Assembly (NCBI GenBank): GCA_944324235.1
Contig: CALUVN010000008.1
Location: forward strand, 1 to 50,804
Origin: Candidatus Gastranaerophilales bacterium
Lineage (GTDB): Bacteria; Cyanobacteriota; Vampirovibrionia; Gastranaerophilales; Gastranaerophilaceae
DNA: 50,804 bases
Direction: 5' to 3'
Position numbers and translations under genes: made by a program. Positions 24,600 through 32,577 of the stretch are shown one piece after another. The first letter of the stretch is position 1; each line of letters opens with the position of its first letter. The notes below the pieces were generated by a model. The model was not told the DNA's origin and did no database searches. It saw nothing but the letters and a program-made list of their open reading frames with translations.

Positions 24600-24757
24600 T
24601 AGTAACATACATTCGGCAAGTACATAATCCTGAAACCCTTACGCATTCCGGTTATGACAGGACTGCCGGATTTTAAATGCAGCTGCATTGTATCCCTACG
24701 TCCTTCTATTGCCTCACGATGCTGATTTCAGCACGAATATTACAGCATAGTGTAATA
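24600..24757 (-). promoter_or_regulatory. Structured rpsL leader with operator-like palindromes
   Basis: Between rpsL and the next gene are several perfect or near-perfect inverted repeats: TATTACA-N6-TGTAATA (24738-24757), TGCTGATTTCAGCA (24720-24733) and AATGCAGCTGCATT (24676-24689). Nearer to rpsL, CGGCA/TGCCG and TCCTG/CAGGA segments could nest into one hairpin. This could be a promoter operator plus an autoregulatory mRNA leader. No clean -35/-10 pair was found. Confidence 0.45.
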
Positions 24758-24768
24758 TAATTAAACTA

Positions 24769-24978
24769 CTACCATGATTCATTGTCAATAGGTGCACTAC
24801 CGGCAAGATTTTTGATTTTTATCTTTGCTGCTTCAGGAGTATTTTCAGATAAAATGTATATGCTCATATAAGGGACATCAGCTTTTTTTGTGTGTTGGGG
24901 TTTTGAAATTTGGCCTGAAAAATGCCTTTGGGGTTGGCAATTAGAAGCATTGCCGATTGATATTTTTTGAATTTTCAT
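24769..24978 (-). CDS. Small F-x-G tag protein
   Basis: Protein of 69 residues starting MKIQKISIGNASNC and carrying HFSGQI at residues 19-24, the same F-x-G/A arrangement as other small proteins in this window. The rest is polar with one hydrophobic strand (YMSIYILSENTPEAA). An AAAGG ribosome site lies upstream. No family recognised. It sits alone between the rpsL leader and leuD on the same strand, and may share a transcript with rpsL only by read-through. Confidence 0.5.
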   Translation of the reverse strand: MKIQKISIGNASNCQPQRHFSGQISKPQHTKKADVPYMSIYILSENTPEAAKIKIKNLAGSAPIDNESW

Positions 24979-25048
24979 AAATTGCCTTTATGCTGCTGTA
25001 AATACACGAGGAATGCAAAAAGTCTAAAAAAAATTTTTTGCTGTTATG

Positions 25049-25543
25049 TTAAGATAATTTAAAGTCGCCGTATTTTTTGATATGTTCAACAAGACCACCG
25101 TCTTCGAGAAGTTTAATCATAACCGGCGGAAGCGGCTCAATAGGGATAATTGCACCGTTTGTTAAATCTTTAAGAATACCTTTTTCTATATCAAGGTCAA
25201 GTTCGTCACCTGCATCAATGGCATCAGTATCAGCTTCAATAGCCAGCAGGCCGATATTTATTGCATTACGGTAAAAAATTCTGGCGAATGATTTTGCAAT
25301 TACAGCACCGACTCCTGCTATTTTGATAATTTGCGGCGCATGCTCACGCGATGAACCCAGTCCAAAGTTTGAGCCGGCAACGACAAAATCACCTTTTTGC
25401 ATTTTACTTGCAAATTCAGGATCAGCATCTTCAAGAACGTGTTTTGCAAACTCCGGAAGGTTAGAGCGTAAGTGGAATAACCTGCCAGGGGCTATGTGGT
25501 CTGTTGAAATGTTGTCTCCGAATTTGAAAGCTTTACCTTGCAT
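25049..25543 (-). CDS. leuD: 3-isopropylmalate dehydratase small subunit
   Basis: Protein of 164 residues from the ATG preceded by AAGGAGA; an upstream in-frame start at 25576 is unlikely. It is the short form of LeuD/homoaconitase small subunit, with FGDNISTDHIAPGR, GSNFGLGSSREHAPQ and SFARIFYRNAINIGLL. With LeuC it isomerises 2- to 3-isopropylmalate in leucine synthesis. leuC is not in the window, so the pathway genes are dispersed or the large subunit is elsewhere. The related aconitase-type substrates cannot be excluded from sequence alone. Confidence 0.92.
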   Translation of the reverse strand: MQGKAFKFGDNISTDHIAPGRLFHLRSNLPEFAKHVLEDADPEFASKMQKGDFVVAGSNFGLGSSREHAPQIIKIAGVGAVIAKSFARIFYRNAINIGLLAIEADTDAIDAGDELDLDIEKGILKDLTNGAIIPIEPLPPVMIKLLEDGGLVEHIKKYGDFKLS

Positions 25544-25589
25544 AATAAAATCTCCTTTTTTATTATGATACAACAAAAAAGGATTTGTG

Positions 25590-25598
25590 TGATATAAT
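25590..25598 (+). promoter_or_regulatory. Extended -10 promoter for the phosphatase-like gene
   Basis: TGATATAAT: a TG motif one base before a perfect TATAAT (25593-25598), about 20 bases before the ATG at 25619. A TACAAC sequence 18 nt upstream may serve as -35. The gene has its own GAGGTG ribosome site. Confidence 0.55.
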
Positions 25599-25618
25599 AA
25601 TTTAAAACGAGGTGAATT

Positions 25619-26242
25619 ATGTATTTTGATAGAAAATGTAAGATAACATATATATGTAACGGTGGAACTATATTTTCCGAAGATGACAGGTTAACCGATT
25701 CTGAAAATTACCCACCGCTCAGTGAGGCCGGTGTTGAAGAAGTTGAGAAAATTTGTGACTTTTTGAAAAAACGCGGTATAAAAAACAATAAAATTTATTC
25801 TTCACCTGCAACGCGTGCTATGCAGACTGCGCAAATGGTTGCTAAAATCTATAAACAGGACTTTGAAATTATCGAAGATTTATATCCCCGTAAGTGCGGT
25901 GCATTCAACGGTATGACTTTTGAGCAACTGGAAGAAAAGTGCCCTGAAGATTTAAAACGTCTAATCACACAGCCGGAAATCAGAACTCCTGAAGATGCTG
26001 AAAGTATTTCTGAATTTATCGCCAGAGTAAAGGTTGTTATTGATAAAATAGTTGCTGAAAATCAAGGTTCAAGAATTATTATTGTTACGCATAAGGATGT
26101 TATAAAAGCAGCTATTTGTCTTGCTTTGAATATTCCTGACAGCTCGCTCCAGAGAATATATATTAAGACCGGTTCTGCTACTCAAATCAGCTACTACGAA
26201 CAGTGGGCCAGCTTGATGTATTCTGATTACACACCTGTTTAA
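25619..26242 (+). CDS. Histidine-phosphatase-fold pseudoenzyme
   Basis: Protein of 207 residues with the phosphoglycerate mutase/histidine phosphatase fold: LSEAGVEEVEKI, IYSSPATRAMQTAQMVA (Arg kept), FNGMTFEQLEE and IIIVTHKDVIKAAICLAL (second His kept). The catalytic signature normally reads LVRHGET. Here it reads YICNGGT, so Arg becomes Cys13, the phosphorylated His becomes Asn14 and Glu becomes Gly16. It should be unable to form the phosphohistidine. A binding or regulatory role is more likely than phosphatase activity. It overlaps the convergent 26239-27840 gene by 4 bp. Confidence 0.85.
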   Translation: MYFDRKCKITYICNGGTIFSEDDRLTDSENYPPLSEAGVEEVEKICDFLKKRGIKNNKIYSSPATRAMQTAQMVAKIYKQDFEIIEDLYPRKCGAFNGMTFEQLEEKCPEDLKRLITQPEIRTPEDAESISEFIARVKVVIDKIVAENQGSRIIIVTHKDVIKAAICLALNIPDSSLQRIYIKTGSATQISYYEQWASLMYSDYTPV

Positions 26243-27840
26243 AGTATTTGAGACAGCATCGCGTTTATGAAGTTACAGTTATTCTCAGCGATTGCATTTT
26301 GATTGTGGTACATATCTTGAGAGAATCTTTTTAATATAAGCGCAAGATTTTCATTTTCAATGGAAATATCCTTTGTTTCTACAGTTGGAGACTCGCCTTT
26401 TTCTTTAAAAATTTTTCTTGTGAGTTCAGCAGATTCAATTTCAGGATTTTTTAAATCGCCTTTGTATTTTATTTTAAGTCTTGCAGTGCCGGTGCGGCTT
26501 ATTAATGAAAGTTCATTATGCGATTCTCTTTCTATTAATGTAAATCCTCCGTTGTCAGAAGCAAGAGTCGTGTATTTGGGACGTGCGTCAGTAATTTTTT
26601 CGGGTATATAACGTTCAATTGAGCTGTATTCGTCGTTGTAGCTTATAAATGATTTCTCAGGATTGTATGTAAGATGTCCGCCGTCGCAGGATTTATTTGT
26701 TACGGGGTTTACATTTGAAATATACGTGCAGTTTGTCATTTTTTGGGTCATATCAAAGCCGTCAACGACATGCGAGTTTATAACTCCTGATGCTATCGGC
26801 TCATCTGATGCCATTGTTCTCAGAATATCTCTGTAATCCGCTACAGGTCTTTGTATATCAACTTTTAAACCAAAATCATCCGCCAAAGTTTGGGCAACTT
26901 TATCATATCCGCTGTCCAGAATATCCTGTTGATTTTTTACGGTTTGGCGGAAATTTTGAGAGTGAAGCATTTTATAGATTTCAGACTTTGATTTACCAAA
27001 GTTTTCTGCTATATCTTGAATTGTTTCGTCTGTATCAAGCTTTCTGCGCCACTGATTAAAAAGTTTTGTTGAATTGATTGACGGTACAATCTGTTCACCA
27101 AGTGGCTTAGTGCTGATAAGTTCATAACAATCAAGGAAGTCCTCTAAATCGTATTGTCTTACAATTTTTTGTGCGACAGAACGGTTAATATTGTCATTTA
27201 GTACCTTACCTGTGTTTGAATCGTAATGAATAGGCTTACTGCTGCCTATTGAGAGGATATTATAATTCTTTCCCTGTTTATTAACAACCGGTATTATGCT
27301 GTCCCCGATAAATAGTTCACTGATTTGCGAAAATTCGCCATCTGCAGGTCTATATATGTTCAAAATATTATCACCGTTTATAACCTGTATAAAACTTTTG
27401 TCTTCGTTAAATTTAATTATTCTCCTGTCATCAATACTATTTTTTATTATGTGCGTAAGTTGATTTTCTTGCTTTCCGACAACTATTTTTTCAGGTGTTT
27501 CAAGCATTTCTGCCTTAAACTTTGAAAATAAACTTTCGGCGAAATCAAAATTAAATTTTTTATTTAGAAAACTTTGTGCAGGTTCAAAATGGGCAACTTC
27601 CTCACCTAGTGTGTTAATTACCTCATCAAGTTCAGCAGAGGCTTTACCGCGTCTTAGATAGTAAATGCCGCCTGTTACTGTAGCAATAAGTGCGGCTGCA
27701 CCTGCCGCTGACCAGAATATTTTTGATTTTTTATCATGCACTTCTGTATTTTGTTTTTGCGGTTGATTGTTTGATGCAGTTTTATTACGATTTACCAGAA
27801 AATCATTTTGTAAATTTAAATTTACTTTACCTTCTAACAT
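26239..27840 (-). CDS. Uncharacterised single-pass membrane protein
   Basis: Protein of 533 residues. The N-terminal 40 residues are Asn/Gln/Lys-rich (VNLNLQNDFLVNRNK, then QPQKQN), followed by one transmembrane helix at about 43-63 (FWSAAGAAALIATVTGGIYYL). The large remainder is soluble and mixed alpha/beta, with no motif I recognise. A DETIQDIAENFGKSKSEIYKML segment near residue 270 looks like a helix-turn-helix. The layout (polar start, one membrane helix, unknown soluble domain) matches the protein at 11969-12739. No ribosome site is evident before the ATG. Function unknown. Confidence 0.65.
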   Translation of the reverse strand: MLEGKVNLNLQNDFLVNRNKTASNNQPQKQNTEVHDKKSKIFWSAAGAAALIATVTGGIYYLRRGKASAELDEVINTLGEEVAHFEPAQSFLNKKFNFDFAESLFSKFKAEMLETPEKIVVGKQENQLTHIIKNSIDDRRIIKFNEDKSFIQVINGDNILNIYRPADGEFSQISELFIGDSIIPVVNKQGKNYNILSIGSSKPIHYDSNTGKVLNDNINRSVAQKIVRQYDLEDFLDCYELISTKPLGEQIVPSINSTKLFNQWRRKLDTDETIQDIAENFGKSKSEIYKMLHSQNFRQTVKNQQDILDSGYDKVAQTLADDFGLKVDIQRPVADYRDILRTMASDEPIASGVINSHVVDGFDMTQKMTNCTYISNVNPVTNKSCDGGHLTYNPEKSFISYNDEYSSIERYIPEKITDARPKYTTLASDNGGFTLIERESHNELSLISRTGTARLKIKYKGDLKNPEIESAELTRKIFKEKGESPTVETKDISIENENLALILKRFSQDMYHNQNAIAENNCNFINAMLSQIL

Positions 27841-27873
27841 ATATGTATAAACAAGAGTGAGAATTATTTTTTG

Positions 27874-29421
27874 CTAAACTGTAACATTTTGTAACGACAA
27901 TAGCCTTTTGTTTTCTTCAATCAAAAAGTTTTTGCCGGGTTTAATGTCTATAAAATCCCACGGAAGTTCTTTTTCGAACGAATAATTATTAATTGCAAAG
28001 TAGTCAGCGTCTATATACTCTTTTGCTGCGGATTTAAACGCCCCGATTTTACCGCCATTTTCGTAGACTGCAATCAGAAAATCCGTTAAGGAGGAGTCGC
28101 CTCTTGAAAGCACGGCCTGCCAATAATCCCATTTTATACTTGAAAAGTGCGCAGTAATTCCGAGTTTATGAAATTCTTTTTTGAGGTAATTTACTTTATC
28201 TTCTAGTGATTTGGTCTCCTCTCTGCCGCACCACTGGAATGGAGTATTCGCCTTTGGTACAAAGCTGGAAAAGCCAAATGATATATCAAAACCTTTATTT
28301 TCTTTCTTCAATTCCTCCGCGAGTCTTAAAAGTTCTGCAAGGTCTTCGTCGGTTTCTGTCGGCAGGCCAAGCATTCCATAGAATTTTACACCTTTTAATC
28401 CGTTTTCGCGGCAAATTTTTACGGCATTGAAAATTTGCTCTTCTGCAACATTCTTGTTTATAACTTTGCGAAGGCGTTCACTGCCTGCCTCAATTGCAAG
28501 TGTTGTATTCTTTTGTCCTGCAGCAACAAGCGTTTTAATTATTTCAGGTTTTACAGCGTCTATACGCAGCGATGAAATACTCATTTCAATCTTTTGACCG
28601 CTGTTTATTTTATCGTAAATGTATCTGCATATATCGTCAAAATGTGGATGTGCACTTATTTGAGCGCCTAGCAATGCAATTTTATCCGTTTTGGAAAGAC
28701 CCAAATCGATTACATTAATTAGTTCATCATAAGGCATACTACGAAGCGGTAGGTTCAAATAAGATGCAAGGCAGAATCCGCATCTGTTAGCGCACCCTCT
28801 TGATACCTCAACAATAAATGTATTTTTGAAAAAGGCATCTCTGCTTAATATAGGTGTATATATACATTCCGTAAGTCTTTTAGTAAGTTTTTTTACTCTT
28901 TGCGGTGCGGCAGAAGGTACATAGACCCCTTCAATTTGCGATAATTTTTCAAGTACTTCTTTTTTAGAAAGAGTTTTATTATTTTTGCACAGCCGAACAA
29001 CTTCAAGATTAACATCTTCACCATCGCCTATAATAATAAAATCAAAAAAATCTTTATAAGGCTCAGGATTTGCACTCACAACGGGACCTCCCGCAAAGAC
29101 AAGCGGAAAATTATCGCTTCTGTCTGCTGCTTTTAAAGGAATTTTATATTTTTCAAGCATTGAAAAAATTGTCAAAAAATCCATGTCGAAGGAAAAAGAA
29201 AAACCGATGAGATTTACTTCTGAAGGTAATGCAACAGTTTTGCGCGTATCAGAAAATACCATTTCTGCATTTACATCAGGCATTTCATCAATTTCTTTGA
29301 ATACCCATAAAAAACCAAGTGATGACAATGCAAAAGATTTAGGCCCTGGAAACGCCATCCATAGCTCATAATCCGCATTTTTTTTAGTTATTGAATCATA
29401 TAAATAAATATCTTGTGACAT
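27874..29421 (-). CDS. B12-binding-type radical SAM protein
   Basis: Protein of 515 residues. The N-terminal 150 residues resemble a cobalamin-binding-like Rossmann domain (LIGFSFSFDMDFLTIFSML, FAGGPVVSANPEPY, IGDGED). A radical SAM domain follows with the cluster motif C-A-N-R-C-G-F-C in VEVSRGCANRCGFC and the family's EAGSERLRKVINKN and YGMLGLPTETDED segments. It resembles the N-terminal part of the TIGR03960-type fused radical SAM proteins, whose substrate is unknown. It lies 5 bp downstream of the AI-2E transporter gene and is probably cotranscribed with it. Confidence 0.85.
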   Translation of the reverse strand: MSQDIYLYDSITKKNADYELWMAFPGPKSFALSSLGFLWVFKEIDEMPDVNAEMVFSDTRKTVALPSEVNLIGFSFSFDMDFLTIFSMLEKYKIPLKAADRSDNFPLVFAGGPVVSANPEPYKDFFDFIIIGDGEDVNLEVVRLCKNNKTLSKKEVLEKLSQIEGVYVPSAAPQRVKKLTKRLTECIYTPILSRDAFFKNTFIVEVSRGCANRCGFCLASYLNLPLRSMPYDELINVIDLGLSKTDKIALLGAQISAHPHFDDICRYIYDKINSGQKIEMSISSLRIDAVKPEIIKTLVAAGQKNTTLAIEAGSERLRKVINKNVAEEQIFNAVKICRENGLKGVKFYGMLGLPTETDEDLAELLRLAEELKKENKGFDISFGFSSFVPKANTPFQWCGREETKSLEDKVNYLKKEFHKLGITAHFSSIKWDYWQAVLSRGDSSLTDFLIAVYENGGKIGAFKSAAKEYIDADYFAINNYSFEKELPWDFIDIKPGKNFLIEENKRLLSLQNVTV

Positions 29422-29426
29422 ATAAG

Positions 29427-30455
29427 TTACTCGTTATTACTGTTAATTGGCAAAATGTACAACTCATCAATTAACACACACACCGTAGCAGCCAGTGCAG
29501 GCGCAAGTATAACGCCCCACAACCCGAGAAACTGTTGTCCCACAAACAGTGCAAAAAACATTGTAAGCGGGTGTAATTTCATAAATTTGCCGAATAAAAA
29601 CGGTCTTACTATATAATTTGAAAGCTGCTGAACTACAAGAAACAGAATTACTGCAAGAATAACTTTTGTCATCCCGAATTGGTATGCAACAAGTACAATG
29701 ACCGCAAGTGCAATGGCAGGCCCTAATATCGGTATTATATCAAGTATCCCTGAAATTAGACCAAGCAGAATAGCATAGTCAATTCCCATAAACCATAAAT
29801 AAATAGTGACCATTATGCCTATAGCAAGCATTGAAATAATTTGAGCCCTGATGTAGCTGCCGACTTTTAAGCTTATTGATTTGAGTATTGTCAAAGCTTT
29901 ATCTTTCAGGTGCTGCGGAAAAAGTTCAATAAATTTTTCTTTAAGGTAATTTTTATCAACAAGAAGATAAAACACAATCATTGTTATAGCAAGGGCGAGT
30001 ACAAAGAATTCGCCAAGCGCCATTGTAAAGTTCCAGGACTGGTTGAATATGTTTTGTGCAATATCAGTTGTTTTATTCAACTGCATTCCTTTATCAAATA
30101 TATCCTGTATGCTGAGCCCGTAGATGTTAAGATTTAACAGGTAATTTGTCAGCATTTCAATTTTTACCGGTAATATTTTTGTAAAGGTTTTAATTTCTTT
30201 GAATGCAATTAAGAATATTGGCAAAAATACCGCAAGAATTCCCGCGCCACTCGCTGTCAGCACAAGTGATGCGGCAACTGCACGATTCATTTTATGCTTT
30301 TGCAGTTTTTCAACATAAGGATTTAGTGCACACGCTATTACGTATGAAGCAAAAAATAAAAGTAATATGCCGGAAATTTTAGGGATTATAAATAACAGTG
30401 CTACAATTAGAACTAAAAATAAAATATTCTTTATATTTAACAATGCTTTGAACAT
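29427..30455 (-). CDS. AI-2E family transporter (PerM/YdiK type)
   Basis: Protein of 342 residues with about seven to eight transmembrane helices. The family pattern is clear: paired N-terminal helices (LFLVLIVALLFIIP, ILLLFFASYVIACALNPYVE), then SYIRAQIISMLAIGIMVTIYLW, GLISGILDIIPILGPAIA and the C-terminal VQQLSNYIVRPFLFGK. Members have been linked to export of autoinducer-2, sodium/proton exchange or folate efflux, so the substrate cannot be stated. Five bases separate it from the radical SAM gene. Confidence 0.92.
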   Translation of the reverse strand: MFKALLNIKNILFLVLIVALLFIIPKISGILLLFFASYVIACALNPYVEKLQKHKMNRAVAASLVLTASGAGILAVFLPIFLIAFKEIKTFTKILPVKIEMLTNYLLNLNIYGLSIQDIFDKGMQLNKTTDIAQNIFNQSWNFTMALGEFFVLALAITMIVFYLLVDKNYLKEKFIELFPQHLKDKALTILKSISLKVGSYIRAQIISMLAIGIMVTIYLWFMGIDYAILLGLISGILDIIPILGPAIALAVIVLVAYQFGMTKVILAVILFLVVQQLSNYIVRPFLFGKFMKLHPLTMFFALFVGQQFLGLWGVILAPALAATVCVLIDELYILPINSNNE

Positions 30456-30657
30456 AAATTATATATCTCCCTAAAAAAACTTTTTCTAAATTATATCAAA
30501 AAAATTTTTTGTGAGCAATTATATAACTGTACATTATCCTTATGTGATGGTTCTTTGAGAATATATGTTAAGATTTGTAAATATTTGTTTTAAATATAGC
30601 AATTTAATATAGAATATATACTTTATATATTTACGAGGACAAATATAAGGACACATC

Positions 30658-31185
30658 ATGGGTTTCTTCACAGGCGCATACCTTAAAATAATGACCGGAA
30701 AGATGAAGCGGCAGCTTCAGAACCGTCTTGTGCAGGTGACAATGCAGATGAACCGTGTAACCAAACAGATTGGCGACATGGAAAAACAACTGCAAAACCA
30801 AGAAAACATGATGAAGAATTACGCAAAACAAAATATGAGTAATTCAATATTTAGTTATATGCAGAATGGAGTTGATTTGTCCGCCTGCAAGTCTGAAGCC
30901 GATAAGCAGGCTAAATTACAAGAATTTCAATATGCATATCAACAAAGACAAGCATATGCACAAGCTGAATTTAACTATCAAAATGATTTGCTTACAGCAC
31001 AATTTGATATGTACAGAGAAGCAAATTTGGAACCGTTAAAAAATATGGAAGACAGTTTGGCAACAGAAAAAGCAACTCTGGAAACAAGAATTCAAACACT
31101 CTCGGATCAAGAAAAAGCCGCACAAGAAATGGAAAAACAAGGCGCGAAAGATATGGCACCGGATTACACCGGACAAGGTCAATAA
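30658..31185 (+). CDS. Coiled-coil protein, possible export substrate
   Basis: Protein of 175 residues that is almost entirely helical. It begins MGFFTGAYLKIMTGKMKRQL and has two long coiled coils (about 15-60 and 125-160) around a Gln/Ala-rich centre (YAYQQRQAYAQAEFNYQ). No signal peptide or membrane segment. The helical ends and small size recall the MGMAASQAR proteins at 507 and 45431, but I see no direct alignment and no sigma-28 box upstream. AAGGACAC serves as ribosome site. A terminator follows, so it is monocistronic. Structural or secreted helical-bundle role is only a guess. Confidence 0.65.
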   Translation: MGFFTGAYLKIMTGKMKRQLQNRLVQVTMQMNRVTKQIGDMEKQLQNQENMMKNYAKQNMSNSIFSYMQNGVDLSACKSEADKQAKLQEFQYAYQQRQAYAQAEFNYQNDLLTAQFDMYREANLEPLKNMEDSLATEKATLETRIQTLSDQEKAAQEMEKQGAKDMAPDYTGQGQ

Positions 31186-31208
31186 CCAAAAATTTTATAA
31201 ACACAGAA

Positions 31209-31236
31209 AACCGCTCTCCACCGAGCGGTTTTTCTT
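31209..31236 (+). terminator. Rho-independent terminator after the coiled-coil gene
   Basis: AACCGCTC (209-216 of this kilobase) pairs with GAGCGGTT (223-230), followed by T-rich sequence. A-rich sequence on the other side lets it serve the convergent ferredoxin gene as well. Confidence 0.85.
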
Positions 31237-31248
31237 TAAATAGGTTAT

Positions 31249-31434
31249 TCAATAATCATCTATCTGAATCGCATTGACAGGACAGGTTATTGCAGCATCA
31301 ATGCAGTTATCTTCATTGCCGCAAACCCTATTTTGATTTACCGTAACCCTGCGGTTTCGAACCTCAAAGACTTCTGGACTTATAATAGCACATGCCCCGC
31401 AGCCGACACAATTATTGCGAATACTGACCCACAT
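31249..31434 (-). CDS. Single-cluster [4Fe-4S] ferredoxin
   Basis: Protein of 61 residues from the ATG preceded by AAGGAGGA; a longer in-frame start at 31470 is unlikely. The Cys pattern CVGCGAC ... CP (in AITCPVNAIQI) binds one [4Fe-4S] cluster, and PEVFEV is typical of the small monocluster ferredoxins of anaerobes. Two extra Cys in CGNEDNC could form a disulfide. It would carry low-potential electrons; no partner enzyme adjoins it. Confidence 0.9.
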   Translation of the reverse strand: MWVSIRNNCVGCGACAIISPEVFEVRNRRVTVNQNRVCGNEDNCIDAAITCPVNAIQIDDY

Positions 31435-31519
31435 ATTAACATCCTCCTTATTACCTTTAATAATAAGCATGCCATACGTGAGTTATAATTTTATTGTACA
31501 AATTTATAATTGTATAAGG

Positions 31520-32467
31520 CTATTCTATGTTTTGAAGAATTTGAGCACCGTTTTGTTCAACAGGAAGTGTCAATATTTCAGCTTTCAGATTTAAATCATT
31601 CCAAATCTCTTTCACCATGTTACGTATGCGTTCCATGTCGCTTTTGAGTGAAATAATCAGTATTGAAGGTCCTGCACCGCTGAGCACGCAGCCTAAAACA
31701 CTTTCTTCGTGTTTTAAATTCTGCATAATTTTTTCAAGCCCCGGCACAAGCTTCATTCTGTATGGCTGGTGCAGTTTATCTCTGAGTGCAAGCTTCATTA
31801 ATTCAGCATCTTTTGTATTTACGGCTTCAACAAACATTGCCATTCTCTGTGCATTGTACACTGCATCTTTCATTGGAACTTCTGCAGGCAGTACAGAACG
31901 AGAAATATCTGTTGCCAATTCATATTCAGGTATGCATACAGTCAGAACCCATTCTTCAGGCCAGTTGAGTTTCCTGTAAACAATACTTCCGTCATCTTCT
32001 TTTGCAGATATAACAAGTCCGCCTACAATTGCCGGAGTTACGTTATCAGGGTGTCCTTCAACCTCAGTGGCAATAGAAAGTAATGCTGCTTCATCAGCCG
32101 GTCTGCCAAGTAATTCGTTTGCAGCCATTAGCCCGCCTACAATTACTGCAGCACTGCTGCCAAGACCTCTTGCAATTGGAATTTGTGAATGAATATTTAT
32201 TTTTAATTCGCTCGGCGATTGCCCTATAGAATTGTATAAAAGTTCTACAGCCTTGTATATAATGCTGTTTTCATCCATAGGGATGTGTTCTAAGGATAAT
32301 TCATCCTTCATGCCTTCATCTGCCAGTACATTTATCTCTATTCCCGTACCCGGCAAAACTGTTTCTTCTATTGTAATAGTATTGTATATAGGCAGTGCCA
32401 TCCCCAGACAATCAAATCCTGGACCCAAGTTGGCTGTTGTAGCCGGTACTTTTACGCTTATTTTCAT
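31520..32467 (-). CDS. thrB: Homoserine kinase
   Basis: Protein of 315 residues of the GHMP kinase family. N-terminus KVPATTANLGPGFDCLGMAL, ATP loop IPIARGLGSSAAVIVGGL, EGHPDNVTPAIVGGLV and the C-terminal VLGCVLSGAGPSILI are diagnostic. It phosphorylates homoserine on the way to threonine. The ATG follows GAAAGG. No other threonine-pathway gene is adjacent. Confidence 0.95.
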   Translation of the reverse strand: MKISVKVPATTANLGPGFDCLGMALPIYNTITIEETVLPGTGIEINVLADEGMKDELSLEHIPMDENSIIYKAVELLYNSIGQSPSELKINIHSQIPIARGLGSSAAVIVGGLMAANELLGRPADEAALLSIATEVEGHPDNVTPAIVGGLVISAKEDDGSIVYRKLNWPEEWVLTVCIPEYELATDISRSVLPAEVPMKDAVYNAQRMAMFVEAVNTKDAELMKLALRDKLHQPYRMKLVPGLEKIMQNLKHEESVLGCVLSGAGPSILIISLKSDMERIRNMVKEIWNDLNLKAEILTLPVEQNGAQILQNIE

Positions 32468-32543
32468 ATTAACCTTTCATCTTCTATAAACGTATTATAC
32501 CAGAAACATAAAAAATGGCTAATAATAAGTTATTTAAAGAATT

Positions 32544-32571
32544 TTACCGTATACAAGCCTCTTGCTATAAT
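32544..32571 (+). promoter_or_regulatory. Extended -10 promoter giving a leaderless mRNA
   Basis: TTACCG (32544-32549), 16 nt, TATAAT (32566-32571) with an upstream TGC extension. The predicted start falls on the A of ATG 32578, six bases after the -10 box; no ribosome site is present. Confidence 0.6.
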
Positions 32572-32577
32572 ATTATT

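Noticed and set aside
27838-27852. Leaderless start for the 26239-27840 gene.
   Set aside because: The TATACA box ends only 3 bases before the ATG, so transcription would begin inside the gene.
32515-32577. Longer N-terminus for the MnmD-like protein.
   Set aside because: The segment overlaps the promoter and has no ribosome site.
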